Source: Adiantum capillus-veneris (taxonomy: Eukaryota; Streptophyta; Polypodiopsida; Polypodiales; Pteridaceae). From it: DNA of 64,000 nucleotides. The position numbers and the translations under genes are program-made. The stretch covers positions 153,285,293-153,349,292 of the forward strand of contig CM043958.1 in NCBI GenBank assembly GCA_014529385.2, written 5' to 3'. Positions 46,740 through 56,489 of the stretch are shown here, in pieces. The stretch's first letter is position 1, and each line of letters opens with the position of its first letter. A model generated the notes under the pieces. The model was not told the DNA's origin. It saw nothing but the letters and a program-made list of their open reading frames with translations, and searched no databases.

Positions 46740-47271
46740 CAAGGTGGAACCATACGTGTTGTACGGTACGTGGAAGTACGTATTGTACGTCTGTACATAT
46801 GGGTAGATTTTTTATGTACGCAAAAAAAAGATGCATTGGTAAATAAGGGTAGAAACCCCAGAAATAACTGTTAGATTCAGAGACGAAGCTACAGAATTTG
46901 TCAATTGGATGTTTCACAACTTTGAATATGTCTAAACTCTATACACAACAGCTAGAGACTCATGAATCACATACCTGACGTGTGATGTGCCAAAGAGCAC
47001 TGAACTTTTACCTGTGTACCTTAAATAATAAACAGGCTTCAAGACTCATGAGAAAGGCCTCTGTTTCGAAAAGTGGGTTTTGTGGGATTCGTGGGAAAAT
47101 TTGGGAGAAAATAGGGATCACTTGGCCGATTTGCTACCTCTGCCGCGGCCAAAAAGACCCCAAAACAAAATAATTTAAAAATACGTACGGATCGTTCCCT
47201 ACATACAGTATACGTTATGTACGATACGTACGTACGGTACGGATCCATACGTACGTATTGGTCCAACCTTG
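46740..47271. mobile_element. hAT-type MITE with ACGTAC-rich ends
   Basis: Inserted between gag sequences that are contiguous in the sister copies (GAAGTTTTTCGACATC at 55165). It starts CAAGGTGGAACCATACGT and ends ATTGGTCCAACCTTG, whose reverse complement starts CAAGGTTGGACCAATACGT: imperfect terminal inverted repeats. The 8-bp flanks TTTTGGAC (46732-46739) and TTCTCGAC (47272-47279) fit a mutated 8-bp target duplication. TIRs of CAAGG type and an 8-bp duplication point to the hAT superfamily. Both ends carry many ACGTAC/GTACGT repeats. No transposase is encoded. Confidence 0.82.
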
Positions 47272-47279
47272 TTCTCGAC

Positions 47280-48333
47280 ATCTCTCGTCAGGTGTCTCTT
47301 CGCGAGCTAAAAACCTTGGAGGTCCAGTGTGATTGCCAGGTCTTGGGACTACCATCACCGCCACATGAACATTGCTTGTTGAGGCCTGTTTCGACTATTC
47401 AAGAGTTTAAGGATCATGCCGTGGTCGGCTATGACTTTATGGAAGGAACCTAACACTAATTTTTTTGTGCAGGTTTTAGGATGGAAAGTTAACCGACTTT
47501 TTGAGCTCGACTGATGTCGAGATTGCTTTTTAAGTTTGAATTTGTTTGAGAACTTATTTGGTGATCCTGTTTGGAATTTGTTTGAAATGGATGGTATCTG
47601 TTTTAAACCTGTCTTGGTGCCGATTTGAACTGTTTGACTCTGGTGTTCATACTCGTTTCAATGATTGGTAATTTTTACTCCCGGGTGGAGTAGTGAGAAA
47701 TGATGTTTCGGAATGCTTGTTCATACTCATGGCCCGAACCCTTGTGGTTATTTGTGAGGGGAGTATTGAACGATTGAAAAGTGCTCTTTTTACTCATGGC
47801 CACGACCTGGATGGTTATTTACGGGGAGAGTATCAAGAAGTCTCAACAGTGGTTACTCTCAGCACCTCCAATCAATGTAAGTTGCGGTCTACCGGGACGT
47901 TTGGTTGTAAAAGGCCTCTATATCTCATGGCCCGGACCTTTTTAGGTTATTTGCGGAAGGAGTGATGAGGGACTCGTTAAACAACTCATGGCCCGGACCT
48001 TGATGGTTATTTGCGGAGGGGGGTGTTAATCGACGACTTTATGTTTCTATGACTTGTGACATGTATTTGTGTTGCATTGTGATGTGCCACCCTCTGAAGA
48101 TTCCTTATTAATGAGATACTTCTCGAAAGTCAACGACCAAGGATATCAAGAGTTTCAATCTGGAATGAGACTCCTTATTGGATGAGATTCTTCCGGGAAG
48201 CCAACAACCCAGGAAATCAAGAGCTTCGATTTGGAATGAGAAAACAGATTGTCCCTCGGAACTTTTTAAGCTAACTTGAGTTGTTTTGCAGATATGATAA
48301 AATTGCCGACGATTACCTTCTTTAAAGGAGGGA
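47280..48333 (+). other. Internal region of the second array unit (right of the MITE)
   Basis: Continues the internal region (GTGTCTCTTCGCGAGC) and ends in CGACGATTACC and TTTAAAGGAGGGA before the third LTR. Carries the four CATGGCCCGGACC motifs and the TTATTGGATGAGA blocks. No coding region. Confidence 0.75.
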
Positions 48334-48933
48334 TGTTACAAATTGCTGACATGTCAAGCCACTGAAGAACGGAGCCAACCTAGAGATCCCGGCCAAGGGG
48401 CCTAAATCGTAAGAAAAAGCAACAGAAGAAAGAGAAGTCCTACCAACTTATGGGATTCCGTCCGCAAGTGACATAAAGGCATTAAAATAAAGCTAGACCC
48501 TCACACACACAAAAGATAGCGTAACCACCTGATGCCGTGGCAAAGCAGTACAAATTTCCGCAATCTACGCAGGACTGCTGACGTGGCAAACGGTACGGAA
48601 TTCCGCAATTTACGTTGACTGTGCGATGTGGTTGCCTGTACGGATTTTCGTAAAACGCGCTGGCAGCTTTTTAGGTGCAGCGCTTTTGGATCAGATGCTT
48701 TTAAGTTTACAACTCTTCACGCAACTACTTTTGTGGCCAAGGGCCTTTAAATAAGTACAAACGGCTCATTCTCTAGCACGCTTCGGTGAGAAGGTGCAAA
48801 CCACGAGTACCGGCATTGTACTGAGTTCACGTAATATAAAGAAATACCGAAAGGGGCGCCAAGGTTTGGCGCCAGTACTCTCAGGTGTGGAATTCCGCCA
48901 CTGCGTGTCGCGTGTGCTCTCTCTCTCTCTCTC

Positions 48934-48981
<48 letters not shown>

Positions 48982-49009
48982 GCTTTTTCACTTCAGTTGT
49001 TATTGAAGT
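48334..49009 (+). repeat. Third LTR of the array, left part
   Basis: TGTTACAAATTGCTGACA start; shared block at 48838-48874; (CT)n expanded to about 60 bp (48917-48976). Broken at 49009 by the minus-strand element and continued at 54721-54769, ending GTCTCGTGACA. Confidence 0.85.
48917..48976. repeat. Expanded (CT)n in the third array LTR
   Basis: About 60 bp of CT, against 22 bp in the first LTR and 13 bp in the second, at the same LTR position. Shows slippage after the array formed. Confidence 0.93.
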
Positions 49010-50178
49010 TGTAAGGTGCAGCGGAATGAATGTTGTATTTTCTCAAAATTAGTGATCTTTATTGCTCAAGCTTCCTTTTAGTTCTTAGGGAAGGAGAGAG
49101 CCTTCCGTCTTGTGGGGAGTGCTATGATCACGAACAAAGTGAGTGGATATTGTGCGTGCAAGTGAATGAAACTGAGAGAAGGAGAGAGAAGAGATACGAC
49201 ACCCGAGAGGTTGTAAAACCCTTCTCCGAAGGCCCCACTCTCGTCGGCGAGAATGGTCTAACTTTGATTGCACAAAGGTGTACAATGCGAATGCAATGGA
49301 CTGATGCAACTTGGACTATGCCGATGACGACGACGGTGGTGACGACGACAACTTGATGGCTGAAATTTGTGGTCTTCTAATTGCTGATTTTCGGGACTGT
49401 TTCGGTGGCTGAAATTGACTGTTTTGGCTGAGTTTTTATGGCTGAAAATGGAGGAACATCTAAAACCAACTTGGGGCTGATCTGCTTCTGTGTCATAGGC
49501 TGAAAACGCTGTGTGTTCTGACGCGGCTAGGGCTGAAATGTACTAACGCTGGGCTGCCTCTGATCCTTGCCAAAAACGCCTGCCTGTTGGAGACAAAAAC
49601 GCTAATAGGCTGAATTGTGGAAACGCTAGCAAATGGGGTTTGGATGGCGATACTGGGGATCTGCAAGGCTAGGATGCGGAGGGTGATGGCGAGGGTTTGC
49701 AAATGAGGAAACGCCAAGGATGGGAACTGGCCCGGCGAGAATGGAATCCAAAAACGATGGGGTGCTGGGGGGTACTGCTGAGAAGTTGCCTGTTGAGCGG
49801 GAAGCTCCTGCTGCCTCTTCTGCCAGAAAGTGCTAACTTGGGTTTGCTTATATATTAATTTAGCAAAATTGCCCTACCTACTTTTGTTGGAAAGTCACTT
49901 AAAAATAATAAGTGAAATTAACCAAAAATAGGAAAATAGGCTAAATGCACTCGAAAATTCCCTTGACTGAATCTAATGAATTCTGAAGGGAATACTGACG
50001 ATCATGCTGTGTGCAACCAAAGGATATGCATCTATGCTAAGTGACTGGGCATGTACGATCTACGAATAGACTCACAAAAGTGCCAGATCACTGCTAATCT
50101 AGATTGACTGGACTGACTGAACCCTGTTGTGGTGTAGCTTGTCCACGGATACATAGGGTTGGGATGTGTCACGTGACA
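49010..50178 (-). repeat. 3' LTR of the nested pol-deleted element
   Basis: Plus coordinates TGTAAGGTGCAGCGG to GTGTCACGTGACA (1169 bp). The adjacent TCCTCTCCTTTTC is the polypurine tract on the minus strand. Frames within it are not genes. Confidence 0.92.
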
Positions 50179-50179
50179 T

Positions 50180-50645
50180 CCTCTCCTTTTCAAAGTGAGG
50201 TACTGGTACCGAACTGTATGGCGTCAAGGGAGATCGCCAACAGCATCCGGAATCTTGGAAGGGACTTGTCGCCGGCCCACTCTGATGTGTGGGTCGTGCA
50301 GTACTTGAACTTCATAAAGGTCTGCAACGCTTGCTTCTTTGGGCCGCGCCGAAAGCGACACAAAGTCGTTTGAATCTCCTTTCTTGCGTCAACTACGCCT
50401 AGAGATCTGCTTCTTTTGTCTTCAAGAATCTCCATGGCTGAAAATTCTTGAAACCATCTCCAACACAAAACTATAAACATACCCATTTCATGTAAAGTGA
50501 AGGAAATTTTTTTTGTCTTCTCTAAAGACTGTGTATGCAATGTAGATGAACATAGAGACGGAGTGACAACCCGTTCATCAAACATATGCAAACAATGAGA
50601 TCGAATCTTTTCTATTTGATCGAAATCAATAATGGAAATGCCCAT
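50180..50645 (-). pseudogene. Remnant chromodomain of the nested element
   Basis: MKFKYCTTHTSEWAGDKSL (about 50315-50259) aligns with KFKDPGT and EAVWVDEDFF of the fuller relative at 17430-17370, and the following DAIQFGTSTSL with EAMQLDTNNSS. The aromatic chromodomain core is lost. The upstream part (MGISIIDFDQ onward) has no recognised domain. Confidence 0.55.
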
Positions 50646-51915
50646 GCTTGGTGCTCATACTATCATGTGCTCTTTCGGAAACTGTGTGATGAGAAGGAAG
50701 AGACATGAAATGTGACTTCCTTACATACATACTTTTCAGCTTTTCATGAAAAATCCGCATACATTCGTGCTCATTCATGAGTGAAACGTGCTCAACATAC
50801 AATATGTCATGCTTAGGAAAAGGGATCACATAACGATGTTGAATAAAATACAGGAAACCGTCACGAATGAAAGACTCGAACAATGCGTGCGTATCAATCA
50901 TGCGGACACATAATGCTTCCCGTGAGGGTTCCTTGGACCAAGGCTCGAGAGCCAAGATCGCTTCTTCTTGAATGATCGAATCATCTTCTGGGGGTTCTCT
51001 GGACCTTGACCCGAAAGCCAAGATCGGTTCTTCGTGATTGATCGAATCTACAACGAGATTAGCTTCGCTAGGAAAAGCATCCACTAACTCATCACCTTGG
51101 TGAACAATCGCATCATCTTCATGCAAATCATCATGCTTGTCATTGTCATCCAAATCATCATGCAAATCATTATCCTTCAAATCATCATGCTTCTCATAAT
51201 CATGCAAATCCTGTGTGTCATGTTGTGGAGAAAGAGAGACTGAGAGAATCTCCTTATCCCGAATCCTTTCAACCTTGTCCTGCATATTAGCAATGAGAGA
51301 TGGAGAAGGAGCAATGTCCACTCCATGAAAGACAGTAGGAGAATCACTTTTGGCATTGAGAGTTAAAGTGTTAGCCTCAAAATCAATGAGAGCGTTAGTC
51401 TCACGAAACCATCGAATGCCCAAAATCATATCACATCCTGAGAGAGGAGAAACAACTAATCTTCTAGTGAAGGCAGTCTGTTGAATTGCAAACAACACAT
51501 CAAGGCATTCCTCTGTGATGAGAGCGTCCATACCGGGATGAAAGCCAGAGACCTCAATAGGAGATCTCGGACTAACTTCGAGGCGGGGTCTCTCAACAAG
51601 AGAGGAACTGATCACATCATGCATACTACCTGAATCAAACAATATGACAAAACGGTGCCCCGACGTACGACCATAACATTTAATGAGAGAATCATCAATG
51701 GGAGGGTCCTGAGAAACTTTGGGCACAATCGTGTTATCATTCATTGCATTGACAGATGTAGTGGGTGCTGTGGGTTCTTTAGATTCATTCGATTCAAGCT
51801 TAGGACATGTTCTTTTTATGTGACCCTTAATGTGACAATGAAAACAACGACCTTCCTTAGAATACGTGCTTTGTTCTTCCGACGTGATGTAACCTCCTAC
51901 AATTCCTTGTGCCAC
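50626..51915 (-). CDS. Intact 429-residue gag-protease frame with acidic linker and integrase-start remnant
   Basis: Zinc knuckle CFHCHIKGHIKRTC (residues about 24-37). Retropepsin-type protease: ILFDSGSMHDVIS (about 90-102, catalytic D-S-G intact) and GCDMILGIRWFRETNALID (about 160-178), the expected spacing. An Asp/His-rich linker (about 235-275) is encoded by a CATCATGCAAAT-type repeat (51111-51200). Then FLYFIQHRYVIPFPKHDIL (about 368-386), which matches the integrase N-terminal segment of the relative at about 18180. RT and RNase H, which should lie between protease and integrase, are deleted without breaking the frame. Could still supply processing activity. Confidence 0.85.
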   Translation of the reverse strand: MAQGIVGGYITSEEQSTYSKEGRCFHCHIKGHIKRTCPKLESNESKEPTAPTTSVNAMNDNTIVPKVSQDPPIDDSLIKCYGRTSGHRFVILFDSGSMHDVISSSLVERPRLEVSPRSPIEVSGFHPGMDALITEECLDVLFAIQQTAFTRRLVVSPLSGCDMILGIRWFRETNALIDFEANTLTLNAKSDSPTVFHGVDIAPSPSLIANMQDKVERIRDKEILSVSLSPQHDTQDLHDYEKHDDLKDNDLHDDLDDNDKHDDLHEDDAIVHQGDELVDAFPSEANLVVDSINHEEPILAFGSRSREPPEDDSIIQEEAILALEPWSKEPSREALCVRMIDTHALFESFIRDGFLYFIQHRYVIPFPKHDILYVEHVSLMNEHECMRIFHEKLKSMYVRKSHFMSLPSHHTVSERAHDSMSTKHGHFHY

Positions 51916-52970
51916 CTTTTCATCTGGAGTAAGCTTAGGTTTAGCAGTTGTGTTAGCCTTACCCTTAGATTCATTGGAAGAATTCTTTGATGAGAGACCG
52001 TTGGAAGATTGGTTAGAAGAGTTATCATTCTTACCATTCTTACCGTTCTTACCATTCTGAGGGTTCTGAGAATTCTGAGATGTCCCTAGAGAAGACTTGT
52101 TCTCCTTAGGCTTTCCCTTGTTGTGCTTAATCTCTTGGGCGAGAGCGATTGCTACCGCCTTGTTGAGATCCGCGGGGTCAAAGACTTGAACATCAAACCT
52201 GATGTATTCGTCTAACCCAAAGAGAAAAGCCTCTTTGCGCTCATCATCTGACTTGCTAATTGAGTGCCTAGCTGCAAAACACGATTAGAAAAAGACATAA
52301 ACGGCATACCATTTTGCTTGAGATTACGCCAATCTCCTTCAATCGTACGAGGTACTGAGGTGGCATAAACCGTGCCTTGAGCTAGTATTGGAAATCAGCC
52401 CAACTAAAAGAGAGGGGCGTGAAATCGTCGGCTGCCTCTAGGTGCGCAGCTAGCTGTGCATCTTGCCATGCATGGTACCAATTGATTGCATCACCGGCAA
52501 GATACATAACTGCCGTCAAAACTTTGCTATTTCCTGTTTTCTTAGTTGTCGCAAAATAAGCATTAAATTAATGCAACCAAGAATGAATCACCGTAGCATC
52601 CATCTTACCATCATACTTACTGAAAGTTAACTTTTCGGTGACTGGGTTGTTGGAATCAGCATCGTGGCTTGCACTACTAGAGGAACTCCCACGATCTTTG
52701 GGTGGTTCGGTCTTCGAGGCTAGCATGTGGGAAATAAATTCTTGATGGAAAATCTCCCTTTGAGCTTCTCGTTCATCGCGCTCGCGTTGGAAAGCAAGTC
52801 GATTTTCTTCTTGTTTTGTGGCATGTTTTGCGTTTCTTTCATTGTGCTCCCGCTCATGAGCAAGGCGCTCACGGTCCTGAGCAAGGCGATTTGCTTCTTG
52901 TCTATCCATCATGGCCATCATCTGCTTGACCATTTCCTCCATAGGGTTTGGTGCACTTGGTGGCGTAGAT
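51916..52970 (-). pseudogene. gag: gag of the nested pol-deleted element
   Basis: Coiled-coil-like N-terminus rich in Arg/Glu (frame 52942-52568), then LTFSKYDGKMDATVIHSWLH. After a stop at 52568-52570 the gag core continues in the same region (FNAYFATTKKTGNSKV, LAGDAINWYHAWQ, about 52567-52470) to about 52340. A Ser/Asn-rich segment (52110-51930) precedes the knuckle. One stop and probable frame changes separate it from the protease frame. Confidence 0.78.
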
Positions 52971-53550
52971 GGCGAAGGGGGAAGGTTGAAGAAATCATCT
53001 CCGGGTGGGGACGAGTCTTCGCGCCTCTCTCATGCTCATCACTTGTATGCGAAGTATCCATTCCGCTTCGGGTGACGACCATGCACTATAATCTTGGGCT
53101 CTTAAGCTCGCGAGGAACTTGGGTTCTCGAGGGTCTTGAGGTTCTTGAGGTCCTTGATTCATGAGAATCTTGGGTTCTTGAGGATCTTGAGGTTCTTGAG
53201 GTGTTCTTTCGCTTGCAAATCGCATTGGAGAAGGATCTTCTCTTCACCCGAGTTCTATTCCTTTCTGCAGGCGCACCCCTTGGCGGCCTTGCGCTCACAC
53301 CAAGGTTGCTTTTTCCCACCTCACGTTGATTGGCCGGCCGCTAAGTGCACGGTCCGCTCTCAATGAGTGAAAAGAGACACAAGGGGAGGCTGGACAAACC
53401 CTTCTTTCTTGGGATTCCTGTCACTCTTCAACAAAACACGATTAGGAATCGACATGCCCAAGCGAACTTGGGTTCGTGCGACCGCAACAAGCAAAAAAAA
53501 TTCTTGTGGTTCTTGTGGTCCTTTCCTTGAGTAATGCAGAACAATTCCAA

Positions 53551-53563
53551 AGCTCTGATACCA
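53551..53563 (-). other. tRNA-iMet primer-binding site of the nested element
   Basis: TGGTATCAGAGCT on the minus strand, one base inside the 5' LTR end at 53565. Exact match to the initiator tRNA-Met complement. Confidence 0.9.
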
Positions 53564-53564
53564 A

Positions 53565-54715
53565 TGTAAGTTGCAGTGGAATGAATGTTGTATTTTCTCA
53601 AGATTAGTGATCTTTATTGCTCAAGGTTCCTTTTAGTTCTTAGGGAAGGAGAGAGCCCTCCGTCTTGTGGAGAGTGCTATGATCACGAACAAAGTGAGTG
53701 GATATTGTGCGTGCAAGTGAATGAGACTGAGAGAAGGAGAGAGAAGAGATAGGACACCCAAGAGGTTGTAAAACCCTCCTCCGAAGGCCCCACTCTCGTC
53801 GACGAGAATGGTCTAACTTTGATTGCACAAAGGTGTACAATGCGAATGCAATGGACTGATGCAACTTGGACTATGCCGATGACGACGACGACGACTTGAT
53901 GGCTGAAATCTGTGGTCTTCTAATTGCTGATTTTCGGGACTGTTTCGGTGGCTGAAATTGACTGTTTTGGCTGCGTTTTTATGGCTGAAAATGGAGGAAC
54001 ATTTGCAACCAACTTGGGGCTGATCTGCTTCTGTGTCATAGGCTGAAAATGCTGTGTATTCTGACGCGGCTAGGGCTAAAATGTACTAACGCTGGGCTGC
54101 CTCTGATCCTTGCCAAAAACGCTGGCTTGTTGGAGACAAAAACGCTAATAGGCTGAATTGTGGAAACGCTAGCAAATGGGGTTTGATGGCGATACTGGGG
54201 ATCTGCAATGGCTAGGATGCGGAGGGTGATGGCGAGGGTCTGCAAATGAGGAAACGCCAAGGATGGGAACTGGCCCGGCGAGGATGGAATCCAAAAAAGC
54301 TTGGGGTGCTGGGGGGTACTGCTGAGAAGTTGCCTGTTGAGCGGGAAGCTCCTGCTGCCTCTTCTGCCAGAAAGTGCTAACTTGGGTTTGCTTATATATT
54401 AATTTAGCAAAATTGCCCTACCTACTTTTGTTGGAAAGTCACTTAAAAATAATAAGTGAAATTAACCAAAAATAGGAAAATAGGCTAAATGCACTGGAAA
54501 ATAGGCTAAATGCACTGGAAAATTCCCCTGACTGAATTTGATGGATTCTGAAGGGAATACTGATGATCATGCTATGTGCAACCAGAGGATATGCATCTAT
54601 GCTAAGACTCACAAAAGTGCCAGATCACTGCTAATCTAGACTGACTGGACTGACTGAACCCTGCTGTGGTGTAGCTTGTCCACGGACACATAGGGTTGGG
54701 ATGTGTCACGTGAGA
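53565..54715 (-). repeat. 5' LTR of the nested pol-deleted element
   Basis: Plus coordinates TGTAAGTTGCAGTGG to GTGTCACGTGAGA (1151 bp). Matches 49010-50178 with scattered substitutions, a duplicated AAAATAGGCTAAATGCACTGG segment (about 54477-54520) and a deletion near 54606. Its terminal CA is mutated to GA. Confidence 0.92.
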
Positions 54716-54720
54716 GAAGT

Positions 54721-55590
54721 GCTAAAAGTCTGTTCTTTTCCATTAGCACCTGGTGTCCGTCTCGTGACAGTGAGAGCTTTACGCGTGTGCTTTTCTGAAA
54801 GGCATTCCGGTCCTTCCAAAGAGTAGACAAAGCAAACTGGCGCTTCCAAATTCTACTGGAATTTTACGTGAAGAATCCCCCCTGCATTGGGTGCACTTTC
54901 GTCTTCATCGATCTGTCTTGCGGGGCATAAGCCATAAAGATCACTTGCAAGAGAAGGATCCAAGATTTGTTTCGAGTAGCAAATTTTCTTAGATGCAGTG
55001 CCATGTAGTGGTGGATGCCTATAGCTACCAAGCCGCTCACTCCAAGGACTTGGCAAGCTTTCAAGAGAATTTTTGCCTGAAGTTATATATGGTTTCTGAC
55101 AGCTTTTGGCAGAGTGGGGTATCCTGAAAACCTTGCCACACAAACCCTAGCAGAATACGACTTGAAGTTTTTCGACATCTCTCATCGGGTGTCTCTTTCC
55201 TAGCTAAAAACCTTGGAGGTCCAGTGTGATTGCCAAGTCTTGGGACTACCATCACTGCCAAGTCTTGGAGGTCCAGTGTGATTGCCAAGTCTTGGGACTA
55301 CCTTGGAGGTCCAGTGTGATTGCCAAGTCTTGGGACTACCATCACTGCCACAGGAGCATTGCTTGTTGAGGCTTGTTTCGAGTATTCAAGAGTTGGGATC
55401 ATGCCGTGGTCGGCTACGACCTTATGGAAGGAACCTAACCCTAATTTTTTGGTGCAAGGGTCAGGATGGAAAGTCTGTCGACTTTTCGAGCTGGATTCAC
55501 GTCAAGATTGCTTTTTAAGTTTGAATCTGTTTGAGAACTTGTTTGGTGATCCTATTTGGAATTTGTTTGAAATGGATGGCATATGTTTAA
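54721..55590 (+). pseudogene. gag: End of third LTR and internal region of the third array unit
   Basis: LTR tail 54721-54769, a primer site reduced by a 6-bp deletion (GTGAGAGC), then leader and gag relic homologous to 43962-44400. AGGTCCAGTGTGATTGCC and its flank are triplicated at 55213, 55265 and 55303. Similarity to the array ends at about 55590, where a different LTR-like sequence starts, before the CATGGCCCGGACC motifs. Confidence 0.72.
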
Positions 55591-55593
55591 AAC

Positions 55594-56220
55594 ATGTTGT
55601 AGCAGGCTACAGTGTCACTTTCACAGGACACACAGTTAGTACAGTTGGTCTAGGTTGGTTCACACTGGACGGACTCTCTGGGCTGGGCAGTGACACGTGG
55701 CAGCAGAGATACGGACTGGTCTAGTGGACATCGTGGCCAGGTCCCACCTCCACTCAGTCTGGAGATAGAATTAGATGGCTGACATTTATGAGCCGTTGGT
55801 GGTTCTTTATGGTGGCACATGTGAGTAGTAGCTGTTGGGTCAGGATCATCATCTTCTAGCTCTATGGTCCAGCATCGTCGTTAGTAGTAGAGAGTCTATA
55901 ACACAGCACTTCTTCACCATTCCTGCACATCTGAGCTTAGACACCCCATTGTACCTGTGAGTCTTGGGCTGGAGCTGGGTGTGCTGCCACGCCAGAGTCT
56001 GTATCAGTTCTTTGAGATAGTCGAGTCATATGTTGTGGTGTGCTGCTGTTGTTGCATCTCTGTGAGCTCAGTTTTTGTCTATTGTTGGTTTGTGTTTTCA
56101 ATCTGTTTTGAGTGAGATTGTCACGCACATTGCACTCAGAAGCACCCACTGTAGAGAGCACGACACACTATCCGCGCTATAGGTGCTCTCATTTTGGCGA
56201 CCTCAACTGAAGTCTCACTC
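55594..56220 (+). repeat. Putative 5' LTR and leader of a four-knuckle gag element
   Basis: Begins TGTTGTAGCAGGCTACAG at the break with the array and ends near TTTTGGCGACCTCAAC (about 56192-56207), which could be a primer site for a tRNA other than iMet. A second LTR copy was not found, so the call rests on position. Confidence 0.35.
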
Positions 56221-56282
56221 TCTGTTGAGAATACAAACAGTGAAGCTAGTGGTTTTTACCTAGCTTTGCCTACCTTGCCTTG

Positions 56283-56460
56283 CACTGTGTGGTCTCCTCG
56301 TCTTGTCTCCTCTTGCCCTGGTCCAACTGGTCTAGTCCTCTCTCGCCCTGGTCCAACCAGCCCTCGTCCCTGGTCTAGACCTCCTCGACCCTTGTCTAGT
56401 CCTCCTCGTCCTTGGTCCAGCCTGGGTCTAGTACTTGCCTGGTCTAGTAGAGTCTAGACC
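56283..56460. repeat. Pyrimidine-rich minisatellite in the gag leader
   Basis: Irregular repeats of CCTGGTCCA, GTCTAGTCCTCCTCG and related units. Frames are Pro/Ser-rich low complexity. Confidence 0.7.
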
Positions 56461-56489
56461 TGTCTTCAGTCTGTTAAAGGTTTTCTTGC

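Larger units (their letters stand above)
49010..54715 (-). mobile_element. Complete pol-deleted LTR element (minus), nested in the third LTR
   Basis: LTRs at 49010-50178 and 53565-54715 with GAAGT on both sides (49005-49009, 54716-54720) as target duplication. Internal order on the minus strand: primer site, gag, zinc knuckle, protease, acidic linker, remnant integrase start, chromodomain remnant, polypurine tract. RT, RNase H and most of the integrase are missing. The two LTRs look very similar, suggesting recent insertion by a trans-acting partner. Confidence 0.9.
43307..55590 (+). mobile_element. Tandem array of a gag-only LTR element (three LTRs, three internal regions)
   Basis: LTRs at 43307-43948, 45603-46286 and 48334-49009 plus 54721-54769 alternate with homologous internal regions 43949-45602, 46287-48333 and 54770-55590. 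All face plus. Each internal region starts with a primer site and a gag relic and carries no protease, RT, RNase H or integrase. The second unit holds a MITE, the third LTR a complete minus-strand element. Such arrays arise by unequal recombination between LTRs or repeated insertion. Confidence 0.85.

Noticed and set aside
46982-47173. 63-codon frame inside the MITE as a transposase piece
   Set aside because: No hAT dimerisation or catalytic motif; too short and not supported by homology.
49030-49356. 108-codon plus-strand frame and its near-copy around 53600
   Set aside because: Both lie in the LTRs of the nested element and end in a (GAC)n-like tract; not conserved as protein between the two LTR copies.
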